Origin: Stereum hirsutum FP-91666 SS1
Taxonomy: Eukaryota > Basidiomycota > Agaricomycetes > Russulales > Stereaceae
NCBI RefSeq assembly: GCF_000264905.1
Contig: NW_006763143.1
Coordinates: 1,296,555-1,360,554 of the forward strand
Length of the DNA: 64,000 bases
Direction: 5' to 3'
Position numbers and translations under genes: made by a program. Below are positions 46,535 to 59,117 of the stretch, in pieces; the stretch's first letter is position 1, and every line of letters starts with the position of its first letter. A model generated the notes under the pieces. It worked only from the letters and a program-made list of their open reading frames with translations, was not told where the DNA came from and did not search any database.

Positions 46535-49500
46535 CTAGATCGAGGAATCGAGCCTGCGACGAAGGTATCAACACAAGTCAGGCAAGTAATTTTGCGAACG
46601 AGGACATACCCTTCAGCACGAGGATGAGCGCCACTATCGGACCCTGTGGCACGTTTGTGCATATCCACCTGCTCCTGAGCATTGTCGTTGCTGTTCTCCT
46701 TGACCTTCGGCATCCTACTCTTTGAAGGAGTCGTCGTATCGGTGACAGAGGGCAGCGATGCGCGATCCTTCTCTTCCTTGATCAACCCAATTGATGCTGG
46801 CGCACTTCCAGATGCGCCACTTGCTGGTTGTGGCGAGCTGGAAGACGTTTGTCGATGAGGGTGTGCTCCTGGTGCAGGAGCCGAAGGACGAGGAACTGGT
46901 TCAACTTGATTGGAGAGGCTAGGTGCTGTGGTACCAGCAGGCTGGGGAACGTGGTTGGATGGTCGGCGTGGGTCAGATGGATTGGGTACCACGGTGGGCG
47001 GTTGTGGCGTGTGACGACGGAACGGGGGACGCTGAGTTAGAGGAACGCATAGCAGGTTCCAGAAGACGTGGAATACTGTGGGATTCTGGAAAAATACTTG
47101 CTCTTCCTGGTAACCCTGGAAAAAGAACGGGAGAATTTGACTTCGTGCAATCAGTGGACCTATGACCGTAATCACTAATGAGCGGGTTGCACAAAATACG
47201 GGTTTTATGTAAGTCGCACCTTGGTCGTGTGCAATACGATGTTTAGCGCAGAGGCTGGTGAGACTATGTTGTGTCGACACAAATATCTGAAACTCCTTCA
47301 GCCAATGCTTGCCGAACTGCCCCAAAACCGGCAAACGAATATAGTGGACAACGCCTAGGGTTACCTCACTGTCAGCAGTTCCCCGCAGAATAAGTATTTT
47401 CGAAGGACATACCAGTCTCCGTTTGAAGCATCACAGAGGCTGGGTTGTTGGCAATAAACTCTTTCCAACCGAGAAAGCCCTCGGGGTAGATATCCTCGGA
47501 CAGAGGGAAAGTAGCGCGTTCGCCGGCGGGAATTTCGAGCATTGAGCAAAACGCGTCATAAGCGTTCTTGGTCCTGAACCGTCGCAGCTCTGGATCCGCA
47601 TGCAGGAAGAAGTCCTTCAAGGCATTCACAGGAATCAGGTCGCCTAGTAGGGAAAAGATCAGCACTCGACCACCCTCCATCGCAAAGAGCTGCTCACGCT
47701 TGTCAGAAATACTTGTTGTTACAGAGAACACCAGAGTTAAGAGGGCCTGATAATTGTATATGACGTTGCCCTCCATCAGGCGAAGAAAATTGTACACGCC
47801 AGGCCATATGACATAGAGCAGAGCTCCTGCATGTTCAAGTCAGTGCCATTGAACTCCATGGAAAGAACAGATGCAGCAATTCACCATGTTCATCTCGAAC
47901 GTTCTGAGAGAAGCATGCTTCCAATTTCCTTTTGAGGTCCTCAGGAGAGTTTTCTGGTGGTGGTGCAGACGGTCCTACGCTAGTCGCTGGAGTACGAGTT
48001 TGCGCAGTCTGAGCAGAAGATGAAGTGGCGGATGTGGCGGTGGCGCCAGGCTGGGCTGGGAAAGTAGCGTGGTTTGAGCTTGGAGGGGACGTCGAAGAGG
48101 GTCCAGATCGACGGGCCTCGGTCAATCCACTCGTCGACGCGGAGGTCGAAGGTGGGGAAGGCGCAGATGAAGTATTGGAAGAAAGAGTGGGTGCAGAGGT
48201 GGGTTTGGGGACTGCTGGAATTTGAGAAGGATGAGATCCTTGCGGAGTGCCCGCCTGGAAGGGAGCTGTAGATGTCGACGGGTTGGTAGTTGGTGCAGTA
48301 GATTTCGTAGGTTCTGGCTGAGCGTTTGAAGGGATGTCTGCGAAGATGTCGACATCTGCTAATTGTGCCATTGCCTGCTTTGCGTACGCGCTTGAAAACC
48401 GAATGTGGGGCTGACACTTGCGCAAATACTCGCGAAATGCTCCTATACGGATCCAAGAGACACCTGATCAGGAAGTCAGTACGTGTAAAAAGTACGACTC
48501 GTGAAAAATTCCACTCGCCGTCTTGAATGAAATGAGTGCGAATGTGATTGGACGTCCTCAATTTGTGAAGAGCCTGCACTGCTGGTGGGGTACACATAAA
48601 TTGGTTGCCCCATGTTTCACAGTACAGGTCTATTGCTTTCGGAGACAGGCAGGATGCTTTACCTGTCATCAGAAGAATATAAATCGATGTATATTTTATA
48701 TGGGCACGACTGGACGAAATTTACCATTATGGCGCAGGTGCGACCAGCGCGCAAAGCCCTGCGTTAAATGATTTTGCCACTGTTTCCAGCCTGAAGAAGA
48801 ATGAGTGCAATGTTAGATATATTCCCAGAGATAGGTGCCTGACAAAGAACAGAGCTCACAGTCGTAGTCCGTGATATCTGCGTAGAGTCGTTTGTCCTTG
48901 TACGTAACGATGAGGAGTCGCGCTTTCTCGGGAAGTTGATGGGCATCTGCGGTCAGAGATACGCGATATGGTGCAGGAGAGGGTATGTCCGCGTCCAGAT
49001 GTATTTCTATGTCCTTCAGGATAGAATCGTTCGCTGGCGAGGCGACATCAATCACGTTCTCAGTCCCCTCCTTCTCCACCACCACGATTTTTTCAATTTC
49101 GACCACACGCGGAGGAACTATTGTTTCTTGTCTTTGGACAGAAAGGATCTACAGGAGAACAAAGGAAGGATCGTCACCACAATATCTAAGCACAACAAGA
49201 TATAAAAGCAGAATGCGCACTACACTTGACGCCACCCCTACTATTATCCCAGCAATAAACCCGCATAGAATTGCGCTCTTGTTCCAACGCAAGACATCGT
49301 AGACTATCGTCCGCAACATGGCCTTCGTGGAGGAGAATATGACAGGATCGAGGACGGGGAAGGGGTTGTGGGACAGCGGGGCATCGCGAGACGTAGTGTC
49401 ATTGGCGGAAAATGTCGTGTTCAAGAGATATACAGCAGGTTGGACATTCAGTTTGCTCTGATATGGTGAGGTGTAGAGGTTGAAAGGGAAGTTTGAGGAG

Positions 49501-49610
49501 AGGAGAGGCCTGTTGCTAAAATCAAGCGCTCGAAAGAGTAACGGAACGAGAAGAGGTGCAGACACGAAGAGTGCTGTAAGAGGGATAAGGACCAGTGGTA
49601 TTAGGAGCAT
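46535..49610 (-). CDS. Two-helix membrane protein with long Ser/Pro-rich C-terminus (paralogue C)
   Basis: The N-terminal helix (LIPLTALFVSAPLLVPLLFR) closely resembles paralogue B over IPLT...PLLVPL. A lumenal part follows, then helix 2 (ILCGFIAGIIVGVASSVV). After an intron come IVPPRVVEIEKIVVVEKEGT, ITDYDCWKQWQNHLTQGFA, ALHKLRTSNHIRTHFIQDGV, SWIRIGAFREYLRKCQPHIR, a Ser/Thr/Pro-rich linker and a folded-looking block (YNFLRLMEGNVIYNYQALLT to VSTQHSLTSL). The end is Pro-rich. One junction needs a GC-AG intron (CAAGACG|GCGAGT); the acceptor near 47100 is ambiguous. No known C-terminal domain. Confidence 0.55.
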
Positions 49611-51497
49611 TGCGTACTCCCGTGTGCAAGATACAGAAGTATTCAGTGGGTCTGGGTGTGCTGTCTGATCTGAAAGGTTGGAGAAGCAGGGCGCGGGTTC
49701 GCTCTTACTTATGTATCACACGCAGGCCACAGCTTTATAACCTTGAATTGGAACAATGAAAGTGATCGTTTGTTGTATTGCGACCCGGGTGTGGGAACCA
49801 CTGTGTTGTATTCACGAACCAGGAACAAGGAAGCCCACTCACCCTCGAGACCGACTGATTGGGCGCCACCGCAAGCGGTGTAGGCCACAGCTCTCCAAAT
49901 CAGGCAGTCCAGGGGGTGGCGAGGTGGCGCACAATGAAAACAAGATTTGAGAGAGAGGAGTGGCGACATGTCCCCATCCGAGTCATGCTCCGCCGGACAT
50001 AAGAGGATGACGACGTGGTGCCAATGAAGTTACTCCCAACTAGAAGCAGTCATCACGAGCGAGAACGAGGAGCCCCGAGGAAGTCAATAAGAATGGAGAA
50101 ACAACGGTATGCGGATTTCTCCGAACAACCTCGAGCAGCCTCGAGCTCGAGCGTCGCAATATCTAGCGATACAAACGACGAAGACCACGGTCCAAATTCT
50201 ACGAACTCTTTGAATCCACGATCCGCCATCGCACATCAGGCCGACACTGAACTGGTAAGACACACGGACATCCAAGCGGTCACCGGTGTTCAGTGGGGAA
50301 GCTCTCGACTAAGCAGTGTTGCGGCTACTACTGACGCTATGCTAATCAGAGTAACATGGAGTGAGGTGAGTACTGATTCAGGCATTCAATGAGTACGCGA
50401 AGACATACATCTCCTCAAGGCATTGCGCTAAAGATCGTATTGCCTGTTCCATAGTGCGGGAAATCATAAGTAATGGCCGATGCGACGGGTCTCCAAAGAA
50501 CAACAGAGTTCACAACGATATCCCGCCCGTCATTGAACTAACAACAGGCGAAAACACTCCACCAAGGTACGAGTTAGTATACGTGCTGCCTCTGGAGTTT
50601 TCTTCGTTATCCTTCAAATCAGTTAATGCGGAGCACGACTTACTCCTTTTGGACCTCAAGCAGATTCAGAGTACGCCCATCTCCTTCGATAGCCAGCTAA
50701 TCCTAGGCCTGCGCAATAACGCATCGACGACCAGGACCTCAGGCTCCAGGCAGCTTTGCGCTCAGTCGTCAAACGGACTGAGCTCGAAAGAGACACTTAT
50801 CTGCGAATACTTTGCGTCGCTCCTCGCTCCTTTTTAGGCATGGCTGGTGTCGAGCTGGAGCAGGGAGAACACGATGGGCTCGCGGAGTGCCAACTCGTTC
50901 AGGAAAGACGATCATGGCGGACGAAGGAAAGCAAGGCGGTGAGTCATCACATATGACAACCGCGTTTTACGCGTCTTACACTGGCACGTGGCGAACCCTC
51001 GAAGGAGGCTTTTCGACGCGCCGATTTCCCCTGAGGGCCACTTCTCTCATTTCCGAGGCCCCTTCTTCTCTTTGCCCAAACTACCCAAGATTGGATCGAT
51101 TGTGACAGATCATACACCATTCACTGCTGTCGCACACGCCCTAGGTATCTCGATCGCCATACATATAAGATCCTGCGAGGTATGTCTTTCGCTCGTCAAG
51201 CTTCTCTTTCTGACCCTCATCTCGTATCCCACTATGCCGCGATTTATTGATCTTTCATAGCCCAAAAAGAAGTTGTTACAGCTACGAGACAGCGCCCTTC
51301 AGAGCAATCCAAAGGTATATGCAGAAAAGAATATCCAGACGGACGAATTTAGTGAGCTCTTCCCATCCTGATCGCTCATGTTTACGGCCTAAGTCCTTGC
51401 ACTGGGCACGGGTGTATCAGTCCCTCGTCGCTCTCGACAAGCCAGTAACGAAGCCTCAAGCAAATCTTCAACACAGATTCTTCGGAGCCAGGAAACC
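49611..51497. other. Region with coding-like plus-strand segments, unresolved
   Basis: Three plus-strand segments look protein-coding. They are about 50094-50360 (MEKQRYADFSEQPRAASSSS...), 50455-50730 (including PRYELVYVLPLEFSSLSFKS) and 51000-51310 (including LFDAPISPEGHFSHFRGPFF, then PKKKLLQLRDSALQ after a clear GTATGT...CATAG intron). I could not join all of them in one frame. They may be a separate gene, or 5' exons of the RNA-dependent RNA polymerase gene that follows. Confidence 0.35.
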
Positions 51498-54400
51498 ATG
51501 ATCATCCCATCAACCCGACCTTTGCAAATGTCACAGGTAAGGTACGGCTGGAGTACCATCGTTGCCACGCCCGCCACAACATTGTCTCCCGAGGAAGACC
51601 ACTATACTGACGAACGATTACAGAGCACGGAAGATCTATGGGGACACTTCAGCGATGATGAGAGCTTCGAACAGACCTGGCCTCATGATAAGGATACTGG
51701 TGAAGATTCCGACTCGGAAATGCAGGAAGGTAAGTCTTTGGTAGAACCTCCAACGAGACAGTCCACTGATATCGCATCTTGTAGTCGAACAGAGTAAGAT
51801 ATCCTCCGCAGGCCTAATCTCACGTCGACTGACTTCGACTCTTTCCTAGTCATGACAGACCCGGCGGAGGTATCGGATCCTCCGTCACCAGCCATACAGT
51901 CCCCCAGTCCTGCCAGTACCTCTCAAAATACACCGGTGACCACTCAGGAAGCTGTCGCCGGTTCAAGTGCCACACGTCGCCACGTCGCCAACCTTTTCGC
52001 ACCGGAAATGAGAGCCCAAGCACGCCTGTCTGAGTCCTCGGCTGATTCCAAACCCAAACGTCCACGCATATCTGACCCACCACCGTTGAACCCTCGCATG
52101 GCGGCCGCGACGTCTCTGCCTGTACAGCCTATTGACGAACCCAGTGTCTTCCGACCAGTGACTACGTCTAGCTCAAGTCCGCGAAAGCGGCATTGTCCTA
52201 GCGTACAGAGCGCTATTTTTTCCACACCATCCCAAGCCCGCTCAGATGCAAGCTATCCCTCACCAGAGGTGTCTCCGGAACCGAAGCGGAAGGCCAGGTG
52301 CGTTGTACGATATGATTTCTCTCTATCCACCTAATGGAAAGCACGTAGGTCCACAACCGTAAAGGATCCTAGCTCTTCCAAGACGTCTCGTGTAACGCCC
52401 AACGCCGGGGCATCTTCGACCACAGTCGTAGCAAGACAAGCCCGCCAGCCCACGACCGAGAACGGGGTTTCCCGCGGTACTTCAGGTCCGACCAAACTCA
52501 TTCGGAAACCACCACCACCCGCAGAACCAAGCGCGACCCCTTCGTCCGCGACATCATCCTCAGCTTCCCTCGCCCGAGTCTCAGCGACATCGTCCTCAGC
52601 GGCTCCTGCCCGAATCTCCGTGACATCGTCCTCAGCTGCGCCTGCCAGAATCTCCGCAACATCGTCCTCAGCTGCCCCTGCCCGAATCTCCGCGACATCG
52701 TTCTCAGCTGCTTTTGCCAGAATCTCAGCAACATCGTCCTCGACTGCCCCTGCCCGAGTCTCTGCGCCAGACCCAGCCCGCCCGCCATATGCCTTGCGAC
52801 CCGATACCACACTGGATAGCCTGCTCGATGATGGACCCATGGATCTCCAGACCGAGGTCATCGCGCACGATGCTACCACGCAAGCTTTGTTCGAGCAGAA
52901 GCGGACGTCGTGGGGCGTGCAGCTCGAGTTAGCTCGGGGTTGTTTGAGCGGCGACTGGAATTGGGCAGACATCACGGCGGACAAACTGGACCAGTTGTCA
53001 GGTTCCACCGCTGACTGCCTACCAAACGTACGAAGCATCATGAAGAAAGGCCATGCCGCCGAAAGACCTCCTCATAATGCTGTGAAGACAGGGTAAGCAT
53101 GTTTGTTGCCATCGGTGAGATTCTAGCTTGCTCAAACGACAACGACTTCCCCCCATGATTTTAACAGAGCGGAGTATGATCGCGAGCAGGAGGCTAGCGT
53201 CGAAGGCCAAGGCCGAGGACTGGGCCTCATGGGCCCGTGGCATGACGCGGATAACTGGTACGGTGGAAAGATACAACAGGTCGTGTTCTTGGATGCAGAC
53301 GGCAAGACTTTCCACATCGAAGAGCCCGTTGTGGACGCATCGAACCGCTTCGCGCGCTACCTCGGATCACGTCGTGTCCTTCAATTGAAGCTACCTCCGC
53401 AATTCCAGTACGACAAAGACGGGACGGCGGCCGCGCGTTTGTCGAGGAAGTTCATCCTTCTCGGCCGCGTCTTTCTCGTGTTCGCGTCTAAGGATAGCAA
53501 GGTATTCTTGATGGAGACAAATGAGAACTACGAACGGGTTGCGGATCCGAGACAGGGCGATGATCGTCGTCTTTCCCTTGGTCAATTTCTCAGCTGGCAT
53601 AACTCGTTCTCGCGGAATTCTAAACAGGTTCGTGATTAATGTTCACGACATAGCTGTTCCTCCTGGCTGACGCGCTGCGCAGGCGGTCAGCAAATGGGTC
53701 ACTCGATTTGATCTCGGTCTATCAACATCTGTCCCGGTACTCCAGTTCGCACCCGATGATATCGAGGTCATTCCCGATAAATGTGAGTAAATCCACACCC
53801 TTCCGGTCTCGATACTCTACTTAATCACTCCGATCTCTCAGATCCAAAGGACATTGATCAGAGCAACGCCTCGACGGAGCAGACATTGACGGATGGTTGT
53901 GGCTTCATGAATATGGCTGCCCTTGTCGCCGTTGCTCGATCCATGGGTTTCCTCAGTCCGCATACCGCCGTCCAAGGTCGTATCGCCGGTTCCAAAGGCG
54001 TCTGGATGCTACACCCTGTAGACAGAGATCCGCATTCTCCTCCTCGAATCTGGATTCGAGACTCCCAGGTCAAGATCAAGCTTGGAGACCAAAGATTATG
54101 GAAGCGTGAACATCTGATCTTCGACTTCCTTGGTCCGTCACGCGTCACGTATCCCGGGAGGCTCTCGATGCAGTTCATCATCAACATGGAGCATAACGGG
54201 GTACCGAACGAAGCCTTTGCCTTGTTGATGGACGACGGTCTCAGGGAGCATATTGATCCCCTGATGAAGTGGGATGGTCCCGAAGCACCCCACCTTCTCC
54301 GAGATGCGTTGGACAAGATGGGTAACGTCTCCGGCTCGAAGGTACAGCAACTGGCAGGGAGTTCACGTCGTGCACTCGGTTTGGGCCAGAAGTTTGGGCG

Positions 54401-56330
54401 TGACAACGAGCAGCCTTTGGCGGGTGTGGAGGATGGTGGGGATCCTGCGGCTGAGGAAGCGGAAATTTTCTGCCACGAGCGAGTGATGATGATGCTGGCA
54501 GCGGGGTTCACCCCTAAGAACGCCATCTACCTTCGCACAGAGCTCAGAGAACTGATCTCGAGGGAAATTGAGAAGTGGGTCAAAAACTACCATATTGTCA
54601 TTCCCCACTCCGCAGAGGCCTTCATTGTCCCAGGTACGTTCTCCGCTATCCATGTAACTCATGAAGGCGGATGTTGACGCTCCAATAGACCCCTACGGAA
54701 TTCTCGAGCCTGATCAAATATTCTTTCAATCATCTGTACCTCTCAACGACCCTGCTACCGGAATGAATATGAACATATCTATCCTCGAGGGGCCATGCCT
54801 TGTATGTCTATGCCTGGTTTCCCGAACATTCATGTACCGACAACTTCTATCATATAGATCGGTCGCAATCCAGCAAGACTTCCATCCGACATACAAAAGG
54901 TGCGCCTTCCCGGTACAAATGTCTTAGACATACATTCATCATAATCTTCGACAGGTCACCGCCGTGTACCGTCCACAGTACAAGGAGTACAAGGATGTGA
55001 TCATTTGCTCTATAAAGGGCAAGGTGTCCGCAGCCTTCCCTTTAGCTGGTGGTGGTACGTCTCCAAGCTACCTTCTTCACAGAGAATATCAGCCATGCTA
55101 ATACTGGTGGAATAGATTATGATGGCGGTCAGTAATCATCGTTCCTGTACTATACCTCGACTGACCATACTGCGCAGATCGGGCTCTGCTGCAATGGAGT
55201 CCGACCGTAGTGGAACCGTTCTCGAGGCCTTACGCGGAGGTCGTCCCGCCTCCCCCAAATTTCATAGAGGACCATTTCGATAGCGAGCCTGAAAAGGTTG
55301 CCGCTTTTCATGATCGCGTTGCTGCGATGTCCTCCAGGGAGCGAAACCACGAGGTTATCAAGGTCTTGTTACGGGCACTAAACGATAGCAAGGTTGGCAA
55401 ATATTCAAATTTCCACGATAATGCCGTATATGCCTACGGTTATGACGACCCTCGATCCATCCTTCTCGCATACCTGTGCGTGATTTACCTTCTTCGACTA
55501 CGTACACCGTAAAGCGCGTTGCTCATCTTTCGTCTAGGTTCACGACTTTATTGGACTCGAATAAATCCGGTCTCAGGCTCAAGCCTGGAATCTTCGAACG
55601 CCACATGAAGTCCTTCGATCGGTCAAGGGCCCCGTGCATGAATGTCAAGGATCAAGAACAATTGACGCCCTACCTTCGCCGTCGGAAGGATCTCCCTATT
55701 TTCGTACTTGACCATCTTCAGGAGGCGGGAAGGAACTTCAAAGATGAACGTTTGGCTAAGTACGACCAGTTGAAAGCCTATGGCCCTGCACACGACGAGG
55801 AGCTCTCTATTCCTTGGAATAGGCTGTGTAGTTTTGCCACCACCATGGCACGCCCTGGACCGGACAAGCCACATCCCACACCTGTCTTCCTTGATGAAGT
55901 CGGCCGAGTCAGGGAATTTGTGAAAGAACTTTTCGACGAATGGCGCAAGACCTGCAGTTCCTATCATGAGGAGAAGAGGACCAGCCCGCGAAAGAAGACC
56001 AAGCAGTCTCCGTCTAATCGGAGATTCACCGATATCGCGAAACGTTTCGCAGACGGTCCGAAGGACATTCCTTGCCTTGAAGAATCCAACAAACTCGACA
56101 TCGTTATGGCTTCATGCCTCTACGATTACGCCACGAAGAATGGTGTGGTGGAAGGCAAATCATTGCGCTTTCCGTTCCAGGTCGCTCTCTCTGGGCTGTG
56201 TCGCATAAAGGCGGATGCGTCGGAGGAAGGGGTCGTCTCACTTATTCGGTCCGTCGCCGACAGCTTGAACGCAAACCCAGCCATGGTGCGGGTTCGGAGG
56301 AACAGACAGGCTCAGGACAGCGCAGATTGA
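51498..56330 (+). CDS. RNA-dependent RNA polymerase (QDE-1/RDR family)
   Basis: About 17 exons, roughly 1,200 residues. The disordered first third is rich in Ser/Pro and has six 12-residue repeats. The catalytic part has TDGCGFMNMAA, SRVTYPGRLSMQFIINMEHN, the long helical HERVMMMLAAGFTPKNAIYL, and CLIGRNPARLPSDIQKVTAV. The active-site motif DYDGD is spliced from three exons (to 55054, 55116-55127, from 55178). The C-terminus has RFPFQVALSGLCRIKADASE. Cellular RdRPs copy single-stranded RNA into double-stranded RNA that Dicer cuts into small RNAs (quelling, transposon control); all three Asp are present. The start at 51498 is the first ATG in frame with the exon chain and may be short. Two microexons (9 and 12 nt) occur. 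Confidence 0.88.
52548..52763 (+). repeat. 36 bp coding repeat, six copies
   Basis: Six head-to-tail 36 bp units in the RdRP gene, each coding a 12-residue unit close to ATSSSAAPARIS. Units differ by a few substitutions and no indels, so the frame is kept. Confidence 0.9.
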
Positions 56331-57450
56331 CACTAGACTTCTGCTACCACTGCACGTGGATATTGCTACGAACACTGTCCCATGATTCCTCCTCATTTTG
56401 TAAAATGCTCTAGACTTCGTCAAGTTTTACCCTTTCTACTTGCATTTCATTCCATCTGACCGTCCATCGTCCTCTGTTTCGGTTTTGATCTGCTCTCCAT
56501 TTTTCGGGCTTCGTCACGTCTCGTTACGTTTTCTCATCTTTGTTTCGTTCGTCCGTTCCACCTCTCCCATCTATTCCGTATCTCTTCGTGGAGTTATTAA
56601 GGATCTCTTTGTATCATTTCTTTTCATTGCGTCTTCTCAGTCTTCCATACCCCAATCACTTCCAACCTGTACATATAGTCAAGCTTCACGGCCCTGCTCA
56701 TCTTCTACGACATCTACCATCTCATCGACTTTCCGCAGATTTATGCTTCCTCGCATTATCAAGATGCTCGTCAAGCTCTGAACCGTTCAGCACGCCCACC
56801 TTCCGGTCACGTTGTTTCAACAAAATCAAGCATCCAACTTTGTGATCAAGCTTAACGCGGAGCTGCACCCGATACCCACAGTGCCACCAACCACTTCCTC
56901 TCGTTTGGTCATCTTTGTCGACTCAATCTCGTAGGCATGAACTTCTACAAGCTGTCGATCACGCCTAAAGACCCTTTTGGAGAAGCGACATGATGTACCG
57001 ACCTCGAACGCCACACCACCAAGCAAACCAGGGGCCACAATTCTATGCGCTGAGATCGCCTACAATGAAACCCGCTGACAATGGTTTCTACATGTTTTTT
57101 TGGTGGGATTATTGGAAGATTGTGATGGTGACGTATTCTCAACCGTCAAGGCCCCAGGTCTCCATCAAGCCCCCGTAAACCTCGTGAAAACGGTCGTGGC
57201 CCAACTTCAAGGCCATCTCGTCAGAGACCTTGTTCTCCGCCTTCGGTCCCCTGTAGCCATTCGGGAACCAGCGCATATCATCGACCGTCTTTCCCGGCAT
57301 AGTGGGCACAGAGACGCCTTTTCATAAGCGTACAGGGTATCGGATACTCCAGTGTGGCAAAAGATACAGTATTCTACAACGACAGAGCGAACACATCAGC
57401 AAGAATCGACCAAACAATCAACATCCCCTCGACAAGCAGATAGTGGTACA
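56331..57450. other. Convergent 3' flanks, no supportable gene
   Basis: About 1.1 kb between the RdRP stop and the dehydrogenase stop. Pyrimidine-rich on the plus strand near 56400-56760. Overlapping short frames only. Confidence 0.55.
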
Positions 57451-58617
57451 TCACAGCATGACCCTGCTCGGCTTTCCGTCCAAGAAATTCACAATATTTT
57501 CGACGGTTTGTGCATAGAACGTCTGTTCGATGGACTATCAACATACAATTCTGAGAAGATGCGATCACGGGCCTACCTCGTAGCTTGAGTCGCACACATA
57601 TCCCAGGTGCGGACTGAGTGTGACGTTGTCAAGCTTCCTGATCGGATGGTCCAAAGGTAGCGGTTCAATATCGAAGACGTCCAGGCCGGCGCCTGCGATG
57701 ACCCGGCGTTGGAGAGCATCTATTAGCGCAGACTCGTCGACGAGTGGGCCTCGTGAAGTGTTGATAAAGAAAGAGGTAGGCTGCACGGGAAGTCATACGC
57801 GGTCAAATCATTTACTACGGACGGGATACCCTGGAGGTTCCATAATATCACTGACCTTCATGAGTGCAAAGTCATCCTTAGTGATCATGCCTCTGGAACG
57901 AGTCGACAGGACCATGTGTAGAGATACAATGTCGCTGGTTCGGAATACCTTCTCTTTGCTCTCTGCAAACTCGACACCTGCTGCCTCGGCACGTTCAGGG
58001 GTTAGATTGGGTGACCATCCAATTACCCTCATCCCGAAGGCTTTCGCAATCTGTAGGTTTAAGGAATGCATTCAATTTTGTGGCGCAAAGACACGAAGCG
58101 TAGGTATACCACTCACACGTGCAGTAGAAGAGCCCAGCCTTCCAACGCCTATGAGCCCCAGTGTCTTCCCCCACAAACCCATCGGAATCTTCGTCTGCCA
58201 CGCTTCCCTCCCAGCCTTAACACCGGCATCCTCCTGTGGCACCCAACGCGCCACAGCCAATATCAAGGCCCATATTTGCTCCAACGTCGAGTCTCCAGTC
58301 GAACCCGTGCCGCAAACAACCACTCCATTCTCCCTTGCATGTGTGATATCTATCCCAGCGTTCTTCATTCCTGTCGTGGCTATGAGTTTGAGAGATGGCA
58401 GACGATCGAGGAGGGAAGCAGGGAACTTGGTTCGTTCGCGCATGGCGCAAATGATAGTATATGGTGAGAGACGATCAACTAGGGCGTCTTCAGAAAGGAG
58501 GGTGTCCGAGAAGCGGTCAACAGAGACGTCGGGACGAGACAGGATCGGAGACCAGTCCGCACAGTTGAGAGCGACGTTCTGATAATCGTCAAGGATAGCG
58601 ACCTTTATAACGGACAT
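57451..58617 (-). CDS. D-isomer-specific 2-hydroxyacid dehydrogenase
   Basis: Four exons from MSVIKVAILDDYQNVALNCA. The substrate lobe comes first, then the NAD-binding turn LGLIGVGRLGSSTAR (GxGxxG). The catalytic residues are Arg in FFINTSRGPLVDESAL, Glu in LDVFDIEPLP, and His in LSPHLGYVCDSSYE. The C-terminus is TFYAQTVENIVNFLDGKPSR, ending VML. The fold is that of phosphoglycerate, formate and glycerate dehydrogenases. It would use NAD(P)H to interconvert a 2-oxo acid and its D-2-hydroxy acid; the exact substrate is unknown. An in-frame upstream ATG (58713) adds an atypical lead and was not chosen. The first-exon frame is 58072 upward. Confidence 0.88.
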
Positions 58618-59117
58618 GTTGTGCAAGTTCGTCGAGCTATCAGCGAGTTCAAGTGGTTGCATTCGGGATGGGCTTGCCAAACTGGAGGGGATAGGACAGA
58701 GCGACAGAGGCACTATATATCAGTTAGTGGGAAAGCCGGACATCCGTCCGCGGAACGACCTGAAGGATGTATAAATACCAATTGCGCCAGTGGAAGAGAT
58801 GATGGTGTGGACTCTCTATTCATGGCTATGGGCAAGAATAGTCACATTGTACAGTAGCTGGTGACGGTCCAGCTTCCCTATTTACGCTCATGCTGAACGT
58901 TCAACGTTGAACGTCGACCAGAGTCTCTCCGGCTGCTAATTTTCGAGGCGTTCGGCGAATGCCGCATGTAAATTTAGCTCTTCATTTACATAACGCCACA
59001 TTGTGGCCCAAGAAACAGCTCTGTTGTCAACGACGGTGGAAAAACAGAATAGATATGAATGAATACATTATACTACATGATGTGTCATTACACTAGACGA
59101 GGTGATCATAAAATAGG
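58618..59117. other. Intergenic, no gene seen
   Basis: About 500 bp upstream of the dehydrogenase and downstream of the seven-helix protein gene. A near-palindromic GAACGTTCAACGTTGAACGT stands near 58895. Confidence 0.5.

Noticed and set aside
57620..58582. 320-codon plus-strand open frame
   Set aside because: It is antisense to the 2-hydroxyacid dehydrogenase, whose catalytic motifs are all on the minus strand.
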